Shown here: positions 10,020 to 22,653 of the stretch, piece after piece
Numbering within the stretch: position 1 is the stretch's first letter
How the letters are laid out: the number at the start of each line of letters is the position of its first letter
Assembly (NCBI GenBank): GCA_003439945.1
Contig: QVRM01002189.1
Location: 571,001 to 635,000, forward strand
Source of the DNA: Dermanyssus gallinae
Taxonomy: Eukaryota > Arthropoda > Arachnida > Mesostigmata > Dermanyssidae
Length of the DNA: 64,000 bases
Direction: 5' to 3'
Translations under genes and position numbers: made by a program
Notes under the pieces: model-generated
What the model was told of the DNA's origin: nothing
What the model saw: only the letters and a program-made list of their open reading frames with translations
The model's database searches: none

Positions 10020-10534
10020 ATTTTTCGCATAAAAAACTTTCAGCTATTCGCTGGTATAAGCAAAATGCGTCAATATACAAAGACTCATAAAACTAAGTGT
10101 ACGGTGTGTCTCAAATATGTTGATTTATTCGCAATGCTTGTACTTCGGTTTTGAACTGGATCTTTCGTGCGACTGCTAGGCGTGCCATCTCCCGACGTAT
10201 TTTTTGCCACCGTCTCCATCAGCGGTGGAAGAGGTTAGCAATAGAGTTCAACGTAAAGGCCGTGCTGTCATCACATAAGCCTAGAAGGGTTCGTGCCGTG
10301 TGGGGCTGAACAGAGTTAGGTCAAATGTCGTCGTCATTCACTCGAGTGAGGATCAATGAATAAAAATGGAATAGAAATTGCTTCGACTTGTTCGCAGAGC
10401 GCGATGCGCGCATTTAAGACAATTTCAAAAGAGGACTTTGATCAAGTTTCGCTGAGAGAGGTAGTGAGCAACGCTCAACGAAAATTCGATCATCAACAGA
10501 GTTTGAAGCGGTGATACCCGACACGGTAACTCAC

Positions 10535-10538
<4 letters not shown>

Positions 10539-10572
<34 letters not shown>

Positions 10573-10588
10573 TAGTCTCGAGTGTTTT

Positions 10589-10675
<87 letters not shown>
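10539..10675. repeat. Long (AT)n microsatellites
   Basis: Tracts at about 10539-10566 and 10592-10674 separated by 25 bp of unique sequence. The second has about 41 units. Confidence 0.95.
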
Positions 10676-10680
<5 letters not shown>

Positions 10681-10914
10681 GTAAAAAACGCTTAGAAAAT
10701 GAATCGACAATACAATGCATAGACAATAAATGTGTTCATTGCTGCTATTGTTGCTTCTGTTAAATGAGGACAATCATACAGAACTAGCCCTTTCTTCAAC
10801 ATCCAGGTTTCGTCTTAACTAGTCGGTCCTACCTTCAAACATCCGAAATACGAACCACCACGATTTCTTCTACTATAACTACTACTTTTTTCTTAATTTT
10901 TTAAGAGGTGATTA

Positions 10915-11162
10915 TCCTCCGTCCCCTACGGACTTGGAACCGCCGTGAGGCATATCGTCAATGCACCGAGGGCCGGACATGTTGTGATATCTAGAGTCTC
11001 TCGAACAGTCACTTCGGTAGCATGGCCGGTAACTCTCAGCGGTATTTGGTTCATTATCTGTTCTCAATACTTAAATTCGATCACCATCGGGTATCGAACC
11101 GGTGATCTCCCGGTAGATGACAACCATGACTAGCGCACTAGTCCCCTAGACCACGCCGCCAC
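10915..11162 (-). repeat. tRNA-derived SINE, family 1, copy a
   Basis: The minus strand begins GTGGCGGCGTGGTCTAGGGG (A-box-like) and has GGTTCGATACC (a good pol III B box; 11100-11090) some 60 bases later. The body contains GATCGAATTTAA, GCTGAGAGTTACCGGCCATG, ATGTCCGGCCCTCGG and CCGTAGGGGACGGAGGA. Copies b to d elsewhere share these blocks. Confidence 0.8.
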
Positions 11163-11931
11163 ACTATAACTACTACTACTACAACTACTACTTATACTAG
11201 TACTATAGCTTCTAGTCTGCTGTTACAAGCCATCACTCTTGCATATAACAAATGTGACAAAGACAGGAACAGAACACAATAAGCAAAAATAGCCTTCCGT
11301 ACTTGCGGGCCCAGGGACTAAACTACCTTCACGCTAACGGGTTGCTCGTATCCATCCGCTAGCAGAGGCTGCGTGTAAAGACACATAACATAAACTATTC
11401 GATCCAAAGAAAGCAACCACTTCAACAAAAGCAATATCACCAACGACGACAGCTAGAACAACAACACTCAGGGCAGCAGCAACAACAACAACACCGACAA
11501 CAACGACATCTAGAATGGCAAACCCGAAACTCCTTCCTACCGTCATTCGAAAAAAGCCGCTTTGCTTTGCAGGTGGCGTATTGTTCCCGCCAGCTGACTT
11601 GGTCCTCTCCTCTCGACAACCCCCTTCAACAGCAACTACTTAATGGCATCATCAGCGTCGACGTCCCCACACAACGACCCCACAACAATCATAACAACGA
11701 CGACAATAATAACACCAATGAGAATTGCCCTGCTCTGCCATCAATGGAGAACCCCCTAGATGTTTCCCGGCCCCCACACAAGCAAGGAGCACGACACAGG
11801 GATAAGCACCTTTGCGCCACCCCCCCCCCCCTCCCGAACAGCTGTACCGGTATCGTACTAACCAACGCAAGCAACGGCTCTATCTGCCTTCTTGAAGTTT
11901 CGGCCACCAGGAAGGGAAAAGTAATGCATTC

Positions 11932-11936
<5 letters not shown>

Positions 11937-12003
<67 letters not shown>
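11937..12003. repeat. (AT)n microsatellite, interrupted
   Basis: Two AT runs joined by GTGTA. Confidence 0.95.
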
Positions 12004-12007
<4 letters not shown>

Positions 12008-13280
12008 CCTCATTGGAAACACCAGCAAGTCTACGTAAGTGACACGCCAAGAAGACGGTGACTACTACTGTGCCGAATACCGCGCTGGCAGAAGCAGTGA
12101 CTCTCACCACTATAGACAAAAAAATTCAACCGAACAATGGAACTGCAACGTCGGCTAAATACGCAGCCGTCAAGCTAGCTTTACACCTGACCGCCTGCTG
12201 ATGCCGGTGGCAGCTCATGTGTTACCTCATAGCACCATAAAAAGCCATGTTACACGCCGCAAGACAAGATATCGTTTCGCTGCAGCATGAATTTCTTTTC
12301 TCTACATCGTACAAGGTGCTGGTCACTCAATGCCATCACAGTTCGCAACATAACAACGAATAAAACCCGATATGTGGAGCCTGCACGTAAGAGTCGTCAG
12401 GCTGTTTTCGGCCTTCGTTTGTTCTCCGTTTTTTTTTTCGTCTATGAAAACATATTACTATTATTATGCTGCTTGCGGGTCGTTGTCTTGGTGATATATA
12501 TATATACAGTCTAATTGATACTTGCACTCTCGTTTCTTCAGTCTACAATAAACAGATGCAATGAAGTTGCACCAAGAAAGGTCAGTCACGATCAATACAG
12601 CAGTTAGTTGTTCCAGACTGAACAATCAATCACCACCATTAAACGAAAAAAAAGACGGGAGTGCGGAAAACGAAGGAAACATCTGCCCGGAAAAGAAGAA
12701 AATGACCGCATCGTGTTGATATCGGCTGGCCGGCTTCTTGCTCTGTAGACTTAGTCGAACGATACGCCGTATTATCGGCGATGCGCCATTACGCCACGGT
12801 TTGGCGAACGACGACGACGACGACGGCTACGTTCTCTGCAGTGACGCTGCTCGGCACACACGTTGGAGTCAAACGCTGAAGGCCAACATCCGTCGCAAAG
12901 ATCGAGCAATAGAGGAAGAGGAAAGGATTCATATACGGCCTGAGGCCAGCTCACCACCTCGACAGAGGTAGCATAGCATGACAACTCAACACAGATGAAG
13001 CAAGCCATTCCGCTACCGCTTGGCTTCTGGCTTTGATGTTACTGCCACCTCTGTTACTGCTGCTGTGGCGGTTATAGCTAACCTCGTGAGGTCGAAACAG
13101 CAAGGGCTTTGTTTTTTCACACACGGTTGGAGGTTGGCCTCGAACAAACAATGACGCTGTATTGCTGTTAAACGTTAGCTGTGACTTCGCTGCAGCAATA
13201 AACACGGTTTAACTATCGCAACCCGAAACTCGACAAGGTGCCGTCCTCCTTACATTCTCACCCCCTTATCTCTCTCTCTC

Positions 13281-13283
<3 letters not shown>

Positions 13284-13323
<40 letters not shown>
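13284..13323. repeat. (CT)n-(AT)n compound microsatellite
   Basis: A short CT run at 13269-13283 leads directly into about 19 AT units. Confidence 0.93.
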
Positions 13324-13326
<3 letters not shown>

Positions 13327-14343
13327 TAAAGGATTATGACAATTCACAATGACGTAAGATGGGCCGGTAGAACACATTATCAACCAGCAGAACCTGGACC
13401 GCCAATAGTCTCACAGCTAGGCCGCTCCTCTAGGTGACATGTCCTAGTCGTGGAACGTTGATTCTGTAAAATCACATTGCAAAGAAAACGAAAGATGCTT
13501 TGTCGTGTAGTATGCGAGATAGTCCTCTCGTAAGAAGCATTGTTGTATACAACTTTCTAAACCTAAGAACACAACCTATTCTTCACGGACTCAAGCCCTA
13601 TTTTGTGTTTCCCAAATTAGGTGTCCTATCTAAGAAGCACAGAAGGCCTTTTCTGTTTCATCTTTTTTTACCACTCAATATTAAGTAACATGACTACTTT
13701 GATTCGATTGTACTACTTTCAACGCACCCCCTCCTTCTCTGAGTGTTTGACTCTGTAACTGCATAGGCAGTGTGTATTTCCTGCAGCAGATGTATTTGCC
13801 GTGCAAACTGTACAGGAGCCACACATAACCAACGACTCTAAAGTGCAGCATAACGGCATTGAGTGAGATGGGCACCGAAAGTTCCCTCAATTTCTTTAAC
13901 TGCTCGATGCGTATCTGCATCTAGCCGTAAAAAACAGTACGTTTGTCTGAGTCTCTTTGTTCAGCCATAGGGCAACCTATGCACGGGGCGTCCCAACCTT
14001 ATTGTGGTCTTCATGAACGTGGCAACGTGTCAAATGGTGGTAAACATAGTCTAAAGTGTAATTTTCTTTGTAAAGTAAATTCGCTTTACACTCTTGGAAG
14101 AAGAAAAACTCGCGAGATTCATTCGAGAATACCAATCATAGCAATTAGGTAAGGACGCTACTATTCACCCCCTCTCAATTATTTGAAGTATTGCTTGCGC
14201 AGTTCCCAGTTGAGTGTGGGGATGGGTACAAAACTGGTTTTTAGTGGGTTGAAGCCCAACAAAGCCCACATTTGCAGCTGAGCTTTCCTGCCGTGGTGTG
14301 CAAACCGCATTTTCCAGTTAGTCCCTTCTCATGAAAAAAAACA

Positions 14344-14560
14344 AGGTGGCTAAGAGACAAAGCCATTGCCTTACACCCGGGAGGTCGTAGGTTCAAGATC
14401 TGGACCGGCCACCTTTCAACTGGTTTTCATGGTTTCCAATTTAGACGAGATGAATGCCGGAGCGGACAATAATCGGCCATACTAGGACAAAAAACGGGGA
14501 GCACAGATGTCTCGATAAAAACAAATACAACCCCACTATTATTATATTATTATTATTAAT
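14344..14560 (+). repeat. tRNA-derived SINE, family 2, copy b, with ATT-rich tail
   Basis: GGTGGCTAAGAGACAAAGCC, then a B-box-like GGTTCAAGATC, then TTTTCATGGTTTCCAATTTAG, colinear with the inverted copy at 1101-1235. It ends in a TATTATTATTA-type tail near 14535-14558, the usual form of a SINE 3' end. Confidence 0.65.
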
Positions 14561-15714
14561 CACCAGAGGTAAGCCTGTGCCACTGATAAGATGACGTGTT
14601 GTATGTTCGTAAAAACAACAGATGCTCACGCGTACCGTCGTATCCAGAAGTACACATATGTAATGTACATATATGTAAAACTAGTGAGAACTAGTGTTGC
14701 TGTTAACATAGTGGTCCCTAATACCTGTGCTATATGCATGCTGTCATTCTTTTAGCGAAAGGGCATATTCGATCTTTCTTCCTCATTCTATTAGCGAAAG
14801 TATATATCCGACTTTCCATATAGGCCAAGCTAACAAAAGTATAAGGCGTGCTTAAACGAATGTTAGCGCGCAGATTGACACCATATGTGTCAGTTGGCAG
14901 TGCGGACAACCGTAGTACGAGATGATCAAGTGATTTTCTGCGAAATGTGGACGGAATAGAACATGCGATGTATGAATAGAAACGAATATTGTGTACAGCA
15001 TTGAAGAAACGCAGCTCCTCTGTTAATGCCGGACGGTGTCAGTCATGGCTCACTAAGAGCGTTACCGTAGATCACTCGGTGCGACCGGTTGTGCAAAAAA
15101 GCGGCATGCAATTTACAAGTCCGTAGGTGGACATGTAGCGTCTTCGTCTTGTCAATAATAAGCCTATGTTCGATACTATCAAAGTCACTCTTCTGGTAAG
15201 AACAAGTGTGTGCAATGAAAGTCCTTGTTGGCATCTATGTACAGAACGTAATCGTTGGTCATTCTAGCAGTTGCGTGCACGCAGAGCGTTGAGGCACTGG
15301 AATGTGCCAAATTAATTATTTGCGGCAATATAATTGATTATGTATATGACTAGTATTCTTTGAAAAAGTGTGGAGAAATGGACCATTGGGACACAAGGCG
15401 ATAGTTTTTCATTTGGGCCCCATCTTACGTATGGGTGCCATTGTACGGACGCTCAAGGCTTTAAAGGCTCCGCTAAAAAATAGTTAGTTTTTACAAATAT
15501 TGGAAAGATTCCATCAGGTGTGTGACTGCATTTGGAATTCAGACACGCCAAACAAAACTCAAATCTGTCTACAAGGTCTACCTGACAAAATAGTGCATTA
15601 AAGCACTAAGCCTCTTACTGCTAACAAGTGAACTTTTTAGGGAACACCTAGCCACTCTAGACAATATGCAATTGCAATCTGTGAGTATTAGTAATAAAAG
15701 GCAGTACCTTGAAG

Positions 15715-15897
15715 TGTGGCGGCGTGGTCTAGGGAAGTAATGGACTAGTGTCATGTTATCATCCACGGGAATGTCGCTGGTTCGATCCCCGGTGTTGATC
15801 GAATTTTCTTTGAGCGATGCTCATTGAGAATAGATGATAAACCATACCGCTGAAAGTCAGCGGCCATGCTACCGCCAATTAAACCTTCTTAAAAATG
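15715..15897 (+). repeat. tRNA-derived SINE, family 1, copy b
   Basis: Starts GTGGCGGCGTGGTCTAGGGA, B box GGTTCGATCCC at 15779-15789, then GATCGAATTTTCTTTGAGCG and CTGAAAGTCAGCGGCCATGC, as in copies a and c. It lacks the last 60-70 bp of the family. Confidence 0.8.
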
Positions 15898-16309
15898 TCT
15901 AGCTGACGTTAGTCTAGTTGACAACTGACACACATTTGTATTCCCTATACCCGACGTATAATATAACGTAACCGCAGCACTGCTAACCACCGGCAGTACA
16001 TCAGATAAACAACGACGTTCTTAATGTCAACACAGTTTGTCGACCCCTAGACGCATTCTAGTCTTACGTTGAGACGTGACTATCGACGCATACGAATCAC
16101 GATGCTACAGTTCCTTCTGCAACGACCCGCGTATATACTACACATAAGTAAGCGATCCTATAATAGATGATATCACCATCAATACTGCAGAAAGCAACTA
16201 ATTCTCAAACTCCACAGGCTTTTTTGACGTGCAATAGTCTCAGGAGAAACCCAACAATGTCCCGTTTCTTATTAAGAGCAAAATAAAAATAGGCAAAACT
16301 GCAATTTCT

Positions 16310-16390
16310 ATCTCAAGTCTGTCCACGGAACGCTAACAGACTTGAGATATATCCTCCCCAAACAAATAAGGACAAATATCCTTATTTGTT
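16310..16390. repeat. Two adjacent short hairpins
   Basis: ATCTCAAGTCTGT (from 16310) pairs with ACAGACTTGAGAT (to 16348). AACAAATAAGGA at 16361-16372 pairs with TCCTTATTTGTT at 16379-16390. Confidence 0.7.
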
Positions 16391-16756
16391 AGGTAGCTAG
16401 CAGTGCCCAACAGCGCCAACACATTTGTATACATGTAGATAAATACAAGGGTAAAATAAATATGTAGATATGCGGCGGGTAGCAGAGCAAGCTCAAACAA
16501 AGAGAACGAACGTACATATGCAGCCCTCGAGACCACCTATCATACTGGTACCGATCAACTGTGAGACAGAAGGTTTCTTCGGAACCTGAGAACCAGTGAC
16601 CACAGAGCCTCCCCCCCCCCGCAAAGGAGAGTCTTTAAGACAGCAACTGATTCTCGCGGCGTATAGAGTTGATATATTGCGTATAGAGGCAATACTGCTA
16701 TCTGCAATGCTTCTAGCCGGTTAGCACACAGTGGGTACCAAGAAATCAGAAGGTTA

Positions 16757-16835
16757 TATATATATATATATAGATATAAATATAGATATAAATATATACA
16801 CACATATATATATATATATACATATACACACACAT
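16757..16835. repeat. Mixed (AT)/(AC)/(GATA)-type microsatellite
   Basis: AT runs interrupted by GATATAAATA and ACACAC segments. Confidence 0.9.
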
Positions 16836-17681
16836 GTAGATGAGACGTAACTGCAGGAGGCCACAGGCCGTATCGACGTTCGGATGCAAGAACGTGATTT
16901 GGCTAATCGATCGCTGTTGCTGATAGGGTAAGTCTCAACTGCAGCGGCTGAATCCGATGGGAGAAAGGCTGGTGCTTTAGCATTAGCAGCAGTCACGTCA
17001 GCCGTGCCAACCATGTAGCAGATACAGCAATCACAGAAGCAGCAGCAATAACAACAGCAACAACAACAAGCAGAGAACACGGCGGCCAACCATATATCAT
17101 TCTCTCTCTGTGTGCATTCCCTGATAATAATAATAATAATTCTTTTTTTTTGTTTACAAGGGTTTATTATTCATGTGCACATATACTCTTACATTTACTG
17201 CTATATTACCCATTATAGTATTTACAATATTGCTTGGAATATTAGCCTTATTACCGGAGTGTTAGTGATCAACAACTCAATATCATATTGGCGTTGCCTC
17301 TCCGTTATAGTTCCGATGACATCCTCTGTAATGGGAGTAATAATAACAACAACTTTGCACTTAGCACCAACTTACTGCGAGTCTGCGAGTATAGAGACGA
17401 AATTCAGGTTGAAGTTCGAGGTGGTTAGATACGACTCACACGTTGGAAAGGCGAGACACGCTACTTCTGGCCTGCTGACCGCAGGTGCCAAGGAAAAGCG
17501 GACGTTCACCTTGCATGGCTACCATCGATGATTTTTAGCTAGCTTCCGCGTTTTTTTGCCTGCTTGTGCGTAGGACTCCGCTCCGGCACTGCTATTGTTT
17601 TATTCGAACAAGCACATATGTATGTAATTGTACAAAAATAAGACACTGTCTATTTATGCAGCATATTTACGTAGTGCATAC

Positions 17682-17682
<1 letters not shown>

Positions 17683-17733
<51 letters not shown>
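17683..17733. repeat. (AT)n microsatellite
   Basis: About 25 AT units. Confidence 0.95.
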
Positions 17734-17736
<3 letters not shown>

Positions 17737-18041
17737 AAAATACGTTTATATAGCGAAAAACTAAGGAAATAGGGAAGAGAAGCATTCTGTTGGATCTGTG
17801 TTATGCGAAAAGGAATGCATATTGCGACATATCGATTCCAACTACATGTTGAACGGCCACCAGCCATTTTGTAGATGGTACACGAAATACCTAATATAGT
17901 ATTGGCAAAATTGTTGTTTACCAATATATATTGCCAATAAGTACGCATATATATATTTATATACGAAGCATTCCTTTCAAAATTCTGTCTGATAATACGA
18001 TGGATACACGCACCTAGCATATTGCAGGTCATCGACACATT

Positions 18042-18086
18042 CACACGTCAAACAAAACTGAGAAGTCTTGTTTTGTTTGACGTGTG
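18042..18086. repeat. 17-bp perfect inverted repeat
   Basis: CACACGTCAAACAAAAC at 18042-18058 is inverted exactly at 18070-18086 with an 11-base loop. Confidence 0.8.
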
Positions 18087-18174
18087 GGCACAAATTACGA
18101 GTGTAATAATATCATTCATAACACTAATCTTATTCAAGCGGAATCTAACTCTCTCGTTTTTTCTCTCTCTCTTC

Positions 18175-18175
<1 letters not shown>

Positions 18176-18211
<36 letters not shown>

Positions 18212-18285
18212 TCATTCTTTATATATATATTCTTTATATATATATTCTTTATATATATTATATATATATAATTCTTTATATATAA
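18176..18285. repeat. (AT)n with repeated TTCTTTATATATAT units
   Basis: AT runs followed by three to four copies of an approximately 15-bp unit (ATTCTTTATATATAT), a minisatellite grown from the AT tract. Confidence 0.85.
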
Positions 18286-19591
18286 ATAAGAAATGTCTTT
18301 CTCCTTATGACGGAACCCAAGCCAAACGATCTTAAACAAAAAAAAAAACAGGCAATAGAGTCTAAAATGGACAGCGCACAAGTTCAGTAAAGTTCGTAGA
18401 GCACATACGAGTAAAAATCTTAAAGCAACGTCAGAGCTATCTCCTTCGAGGCAGTCGGTCGAGACAATGGCTAGCATAGGTTCCTACACGGTCAACAAAC
18501 AATTTTAAATTAATGACGTCGCCACTTTTTTGGGGGAGATACGATCGAATGGCCTAAGAGCTCTCCTCTCTAAGAGGACCCCCAATTCTCTCGTGCGTAC
18601 AGGGTACTACTTACGTGTTTATTCCATACGAATGATAAAACGGTTTAATTGAAATCTGTCTGAATTTGGGCACGTCTAGTTCCGACAGCTCTTTCTCCTA
18701 CCCCCTCCACTTATTGTCAGAACGAAAAATCACGTAATAGAACAAAGACAAACAGACCCATTGAACACGGACAGGAGACACGGACATACCCATTGCTCCT
18801 GTGCAACTGCAGTGATCATTTTGGGAACGATAATACGTACAGAGAGGACATTTCGAGTTCCATTAATGAAACGTGACAAAAATCAACGAGCAATGTGGAC
18901 GAGGCTTAATTAGGCTAGTCAATAAATGCTTACGTAGGCGCGCTCCCAAGAATCTCCAATTATCGGTCTAATGTGGTTATGGCATGCTGTTTTGTTAGGA
19001 ACTCTCTTTCTCGCTAAATCTTCTCCATCTCCCTCTCTCTCTATCATAACCTGCGCTTTCTCTGTTGTCAATTCGACGATCAGACGTCGATGAAACGGTT
19101 GTCTATGAGATCCATCTAGTCGAGCCGATAGACCTTAGATGGTTACGCGCGAACTTAACTCAACGCCGAGTCAGAGTCCCACGACCAACTACTCTCTTCA
19201 CAAACCGCCAAAAGCAGCCACTGGAACCAATGAAGCGGTTCCTATTGTCATTACTATTATTTTTACTGCCGGCTCTACAACGCTAAGACGCTGTTTGTCC
19301 GGGCCACGATACCTTCGTCAATGCCTTTTGCCCTGCCTTTTTACTTCATTCAATCGAGTAACTCTCGAAAAGCCTTTCTTCAGCGGCAGCACCTACCCGA
19401 ACAAAGAGAGGGCTTCACGCAGTCAATTATTGATCTCACACACGATAGTTCGTCGATTTAGCACTCTTCCGCACAAGTGTCAACGCAATGCTCCCGCGTC
19501 TCCAATACTAACTAACAACTACACGGTTCACTTTTACCAGTGCCAGACTATGAACATGTCTGAAAAAAGCTCGTCAACTGCGCTAACCGGG

Positions 19592-19596
<5 letters not shown>

Positions 19597-19640
<44 letters not shown>
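19597..19640. repeat. (AT)n microsatellite
   Basis: About 20 AT units followed by a short TTTA run. Confidence 0.95.
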
Positions 19641-19642
<2 letters not shown>

Positions 19643-20552
19643 TTATTTATATCAAGTCAGGCTGTGAAGCAATCCAATTTAAGCTATAGATGCCGTAGAG
19701 AAAGATGAAGTGCAGTACCCCTTCGGAAGTTTTAATTTCGAAATGGAACGTTAAATTCAAACAGGCCAGACGAAAGGTCGCGAGTTTGAACGTATCTAAT
19801 GCCTTACAACTCTAGTGGGGTCCTCCACGTGACATCGTCGCTAGGTGCATACGCCAGGTACCTAGTGGATGGTTATCATTGCGCGGTATGTTCAAAGGCC
19901 GCCTTTTACAAAAGTACAACTTGTGCACCTACCGGTTTTGTCTGCACAGATGTGCCACGTACCGTGCAGTAGAATGCGCAGCGCTGGAGCATATACTCTT
20001 GCATTACTTCTCTCGACGGAAATGATAATGAGGACAGACCATAAACAACTATAAAGACAACTTTATACAGGAAGTGTTTATTGAACTCCATTTTAGTGAC
20101 ATAAACATAATTGAGTAAACGCGTATGTAGAGTTCCTGCAAAGTTCCGCAGGCCTTAATTGCTGCTCACAACCCGCAAAGCAAGTTGTGCTGCCACAAAT
20201 ATAGCCGAAACTATCAAATATTATAGTATAAATAAAAATAAAGAAAATAATAGTGAGCAACTTTGAGCAGCAATTCACCCGCATTTAGGACACACTACAG
20301 CATGAGTAACAACACATATCTTCCTAGCAAAATTATCGCGACGGATGTCAAGAGAAAGCGGCAACTTTAGTAGCGGTACAGTTTCTTACAACATCCTTAC
20401 GCTAGCATGCTACGTGGTGTTTTTTGTTGCCCTGATCTCTATAAGGTACTTCCTTGAAAACAAATCCCCAGAGGGCACCCGTATGCATAACACGGTCGAG
20501 TTTATCACGTCACGCAAAACCAGGTATCTCAAGATGATAAATAAATCACTGT

Positions 20553-20554
<2 letters not shown>

Positions 20555-20602
<48 letters not shown>
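20555..20602. repeat. (AT)n microsatellite
   Basis: About 24 AT units. Confidence 0.95.
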
Positions 20603-20603
<1 letters not shown>

Positions 20604-20989
20604 CAGAACGACATGAGCATGTTTAATCTCTGGGCAGGATACGTCTTGGGAAGATCCATCGTGAATTGAATAGCTCAGAAGCAGGGGGGGGGGGCGGTTG
20701 GGAAGCAATCCGTTATTTTAAAGGCAATGAGCCGAAACACGAACAACGGTACTAGAATGTGTCACACGCCAGGTTAAGATGATGGTGACAAAAAACGGGT
20801 CAACATTGCAACGGCGGCGATCTTTAATCAACGGGGCCGGACAGCTTTAAGGACAAAGATGCTGGCCCGATGGCTGCTCGATGCTGACGAGAGGATGATG
20901 GATAACAAACTAGAAAAACGGGACGCACGTTCGTCTATGGCTGTGCCGTCAAGGTTGCACATATATATATATATATATATTTTTTTTTT

Positions 20990-21072
20990 TTATGCCTCGG
21001 GATAACCCGGTGTCCCTAAAGGCAAACTAACTGCAAGTCTTGCTCATGACGTCAAGAAGTCAAGGCATGCAA
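20990..21072 (+). repeat. Dispersed repeat (family 4), copy a
   Basis: TATGCCTCGGGATAACCCGG, then AACTGCAAGTCTTGCT and ATGACGTCAAGAAGTCAA. The same series of blocks occurs at 25333-25412. Both follow an (AT)n tract. Confidence 0.7.
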
Positions 21073-21119
21073 CTTCGCTCAACGTGTGTGTTCAGCCACG
21101 ACTGCAACAGTGAAACACA

Positions 21120-21203
21120 CACACACACACAGCATGGTTAAATCCATAGCAGATCCTAAGAGTGGTATATACACACATATATATATATATATATACACAC
21201 ACA
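21120..21203. repeat. (AC)n and (AT)n microsatellites
   Basis: AC run near 21115-21131 and an AC-AT-AC tract at 21170-21203. Confidence 0.9.
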
Positions 21204-22094
21204 GAAAGAGAGAACGGGAGTGAGCGAGCTGCAAACGCACCCCTTGTGAAAGTAATTTAATGAGTATTAGTGAGGCTAAATACGGCCTATAGTTACTCGT
21301 ACTGTTACCGAATCGATGTAAACAACAACGCTAATAACAACAACAATCGACGTCGGTTACAACGACAGCAACAACAACAACAACAACCACTATTACTATC
21401 CACCACAAGCCGCTTCTAACAATACTCTGGCACTGTTTCCAACGAGTGTGTGTGTGTGAATACGATTCTCGGGATACGCTAACAACGCCCAGTTGAGATG
21501 GATGTTTCGCCTATCCACTCAATCCGAAGCTCAATTTCGTATCGAATTTCTCATTGCCATAGCGCCGTGCCACCTTGCGCAGGCAAGTATATTCGTCGTC
21601 GCCACACACACCGGTGCGTTGGTGCGTTAGAGCTGGTCTGTATGAATGCACACAGGCGGCGCGAACGAAGGTAACAACTGTAGGCAAAACGATGACGCCG
21701 ACATTCGAACATCACTCGCCTCACTCGAAAGAAAGACGCCTCGGAAAAGCCAAGGGGACGGCAAAGGGTTCAGAACTCAATCTTGAGGGGCACAATACGC
21801 GTACTTTAGTCATATAGTACTGTGTATGTGAGTGTGTACCATTATACTTTATATATGTATACTGTGTATGTGGTTGTGCACCATTATACTTTATATATAT
21901 ATATATATGTATACTTTTTATACATTCAGGACATTGTCAGTATCCAAAGCCCACACAAAACTGGTGCAAGGTTTACTCAATCAGCAATATGTACTCCCTT
22001 GTTTGCAATCGTAACGCCGTTGTTATTCTCGTAACGTTGTAGTAATTTGGTTTAGTGGTGGTGGTAAGAGTAGCTAAGGGAAGTGAGGCGCGAG

Positions 22095-22325
22095 AGTGTG
22101 ACGGCGTAATCTAGGGGAATAGTGCGCTAGTCCCCCATCACGGTTGTTTCCCCCTCCGGTTCGATCCCCGTGTTGTTGATCCCCGTAGTTGGTGATCGAA
22201 TTTTCTTTAAGCGATACTCATTGAGTAGAATAGTTGACAAACGATACAAACCACTGAGAGTCAGCGGCCATGCTGCCTCAAGGACTGCTAGGGAGAAACC
22301 CTAGGCATCCAGACGTGTCCGGCCC
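22095..22325 (+). repeat. tRNA-derived SINE, family 1, copy c
   Basis: GTGACGGCGTAATCTAGGGG, B box GGTTCGATCCC at 22158-22168, GATCGAATTTTCTTTAAGCG, CTGAGAGTCAGCGGCCATGC and ACGTGTCCGGCCCGGTAAGAG. A short duplicated GATCCCCGT segment lies just after the B box. The element runs directly into a minisatellite. Confidence 0.8.
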
Positions 22326-22436
22326 GGTAAGAGTAGTTAGAGACGGTAAGAGTAGTTAGAGACGGTTAGAGTAGTTAGAGGCGGTTAGAGTAGTTAGAGG
22401 CGGTTAGAGTAGTTAGAGGCGGTTAGAGCAGTTCGA
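22326..22436. repeat. Minisatellite, 20-bp unit, about five copies
   Basis: The unit GGTTAGAGTAGTTAGAGGC with A/G variants is repeated in tandem immediately after the SINE 3' end (GGTAAGAG), so it may have grown from the SINE tail. Confidence 0.85.
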
Positions 22437-22619
22437 TATCGTATTGCTGGTGGTCATCAGTGGTGGAGGTGTTCGTTGGTGTCTGATCAGATGACAATAA
22501 TTACGCCGTGGCGGTGCGTTGCGCGCTTTCGAGATCCGCTCCAGGTCCGATTGCAGGGAGTCAGCCAGACAGGCGGCTGCCAGCGCGTTCGCCGGCCGGT
22601 CGCTTTGTGGTGGTGATCA

Positions 22620-22653
<34 letters not shown>

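Larger units (their letters stand above)
11163..15714. other. Stretch without identifiable genes
   Basis: Contains CAA-type repeats (11440-11510), (AT)n tracts (11937-12002, 13284-13322), a GAC repeat (12809-12826), a poly-C run near 11820 and a family 2 SINE at 14344. No reading frame shows recognisable domains. The 164-codon plus frame at 11567-12061 is built from Asn/Thr codons of CAA repeats and Tyr-Ile runs. Confidence 0.55.
15900..22094. other. Stretch without identifiable genes
   Basis: Mostly AT-rich unique sequence with two short hairpins at 16310-16390, (AT)n tracts listed separately, an 18-kb-position inverted repeat and one copy of a dispersed repeat at 20990. No domain-bearing reading frame was found. 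Confidence 0.55.

Noticed and set aside
10493..10773. Open frames made of Tyr-Ile runs here and at many other places (e.g. 7226, 17667, 25310, 27547, 28955)
   Set aside because: They are direct translations of (AT)n microsatellites with short unique flanks; no protein family has this composition.
11567..12061. 164-codon plus-strand frame
   Set aside because: Asn/Thr runs from CAA repeats and a Tyr-Ile tail from (AT)n; no conserved segment.
15779..15789. Possible tRNA gene from a good B box
   Set aside because: No cloverleaf with paired acceptor stem; the surrounding sequence recurs as a SINE family.
22326..22436. CRISPR-like array
   Set aside because: The 20-bp units are contiguous without spacers, and the genome is eukaryotic; it is a minisatellite.
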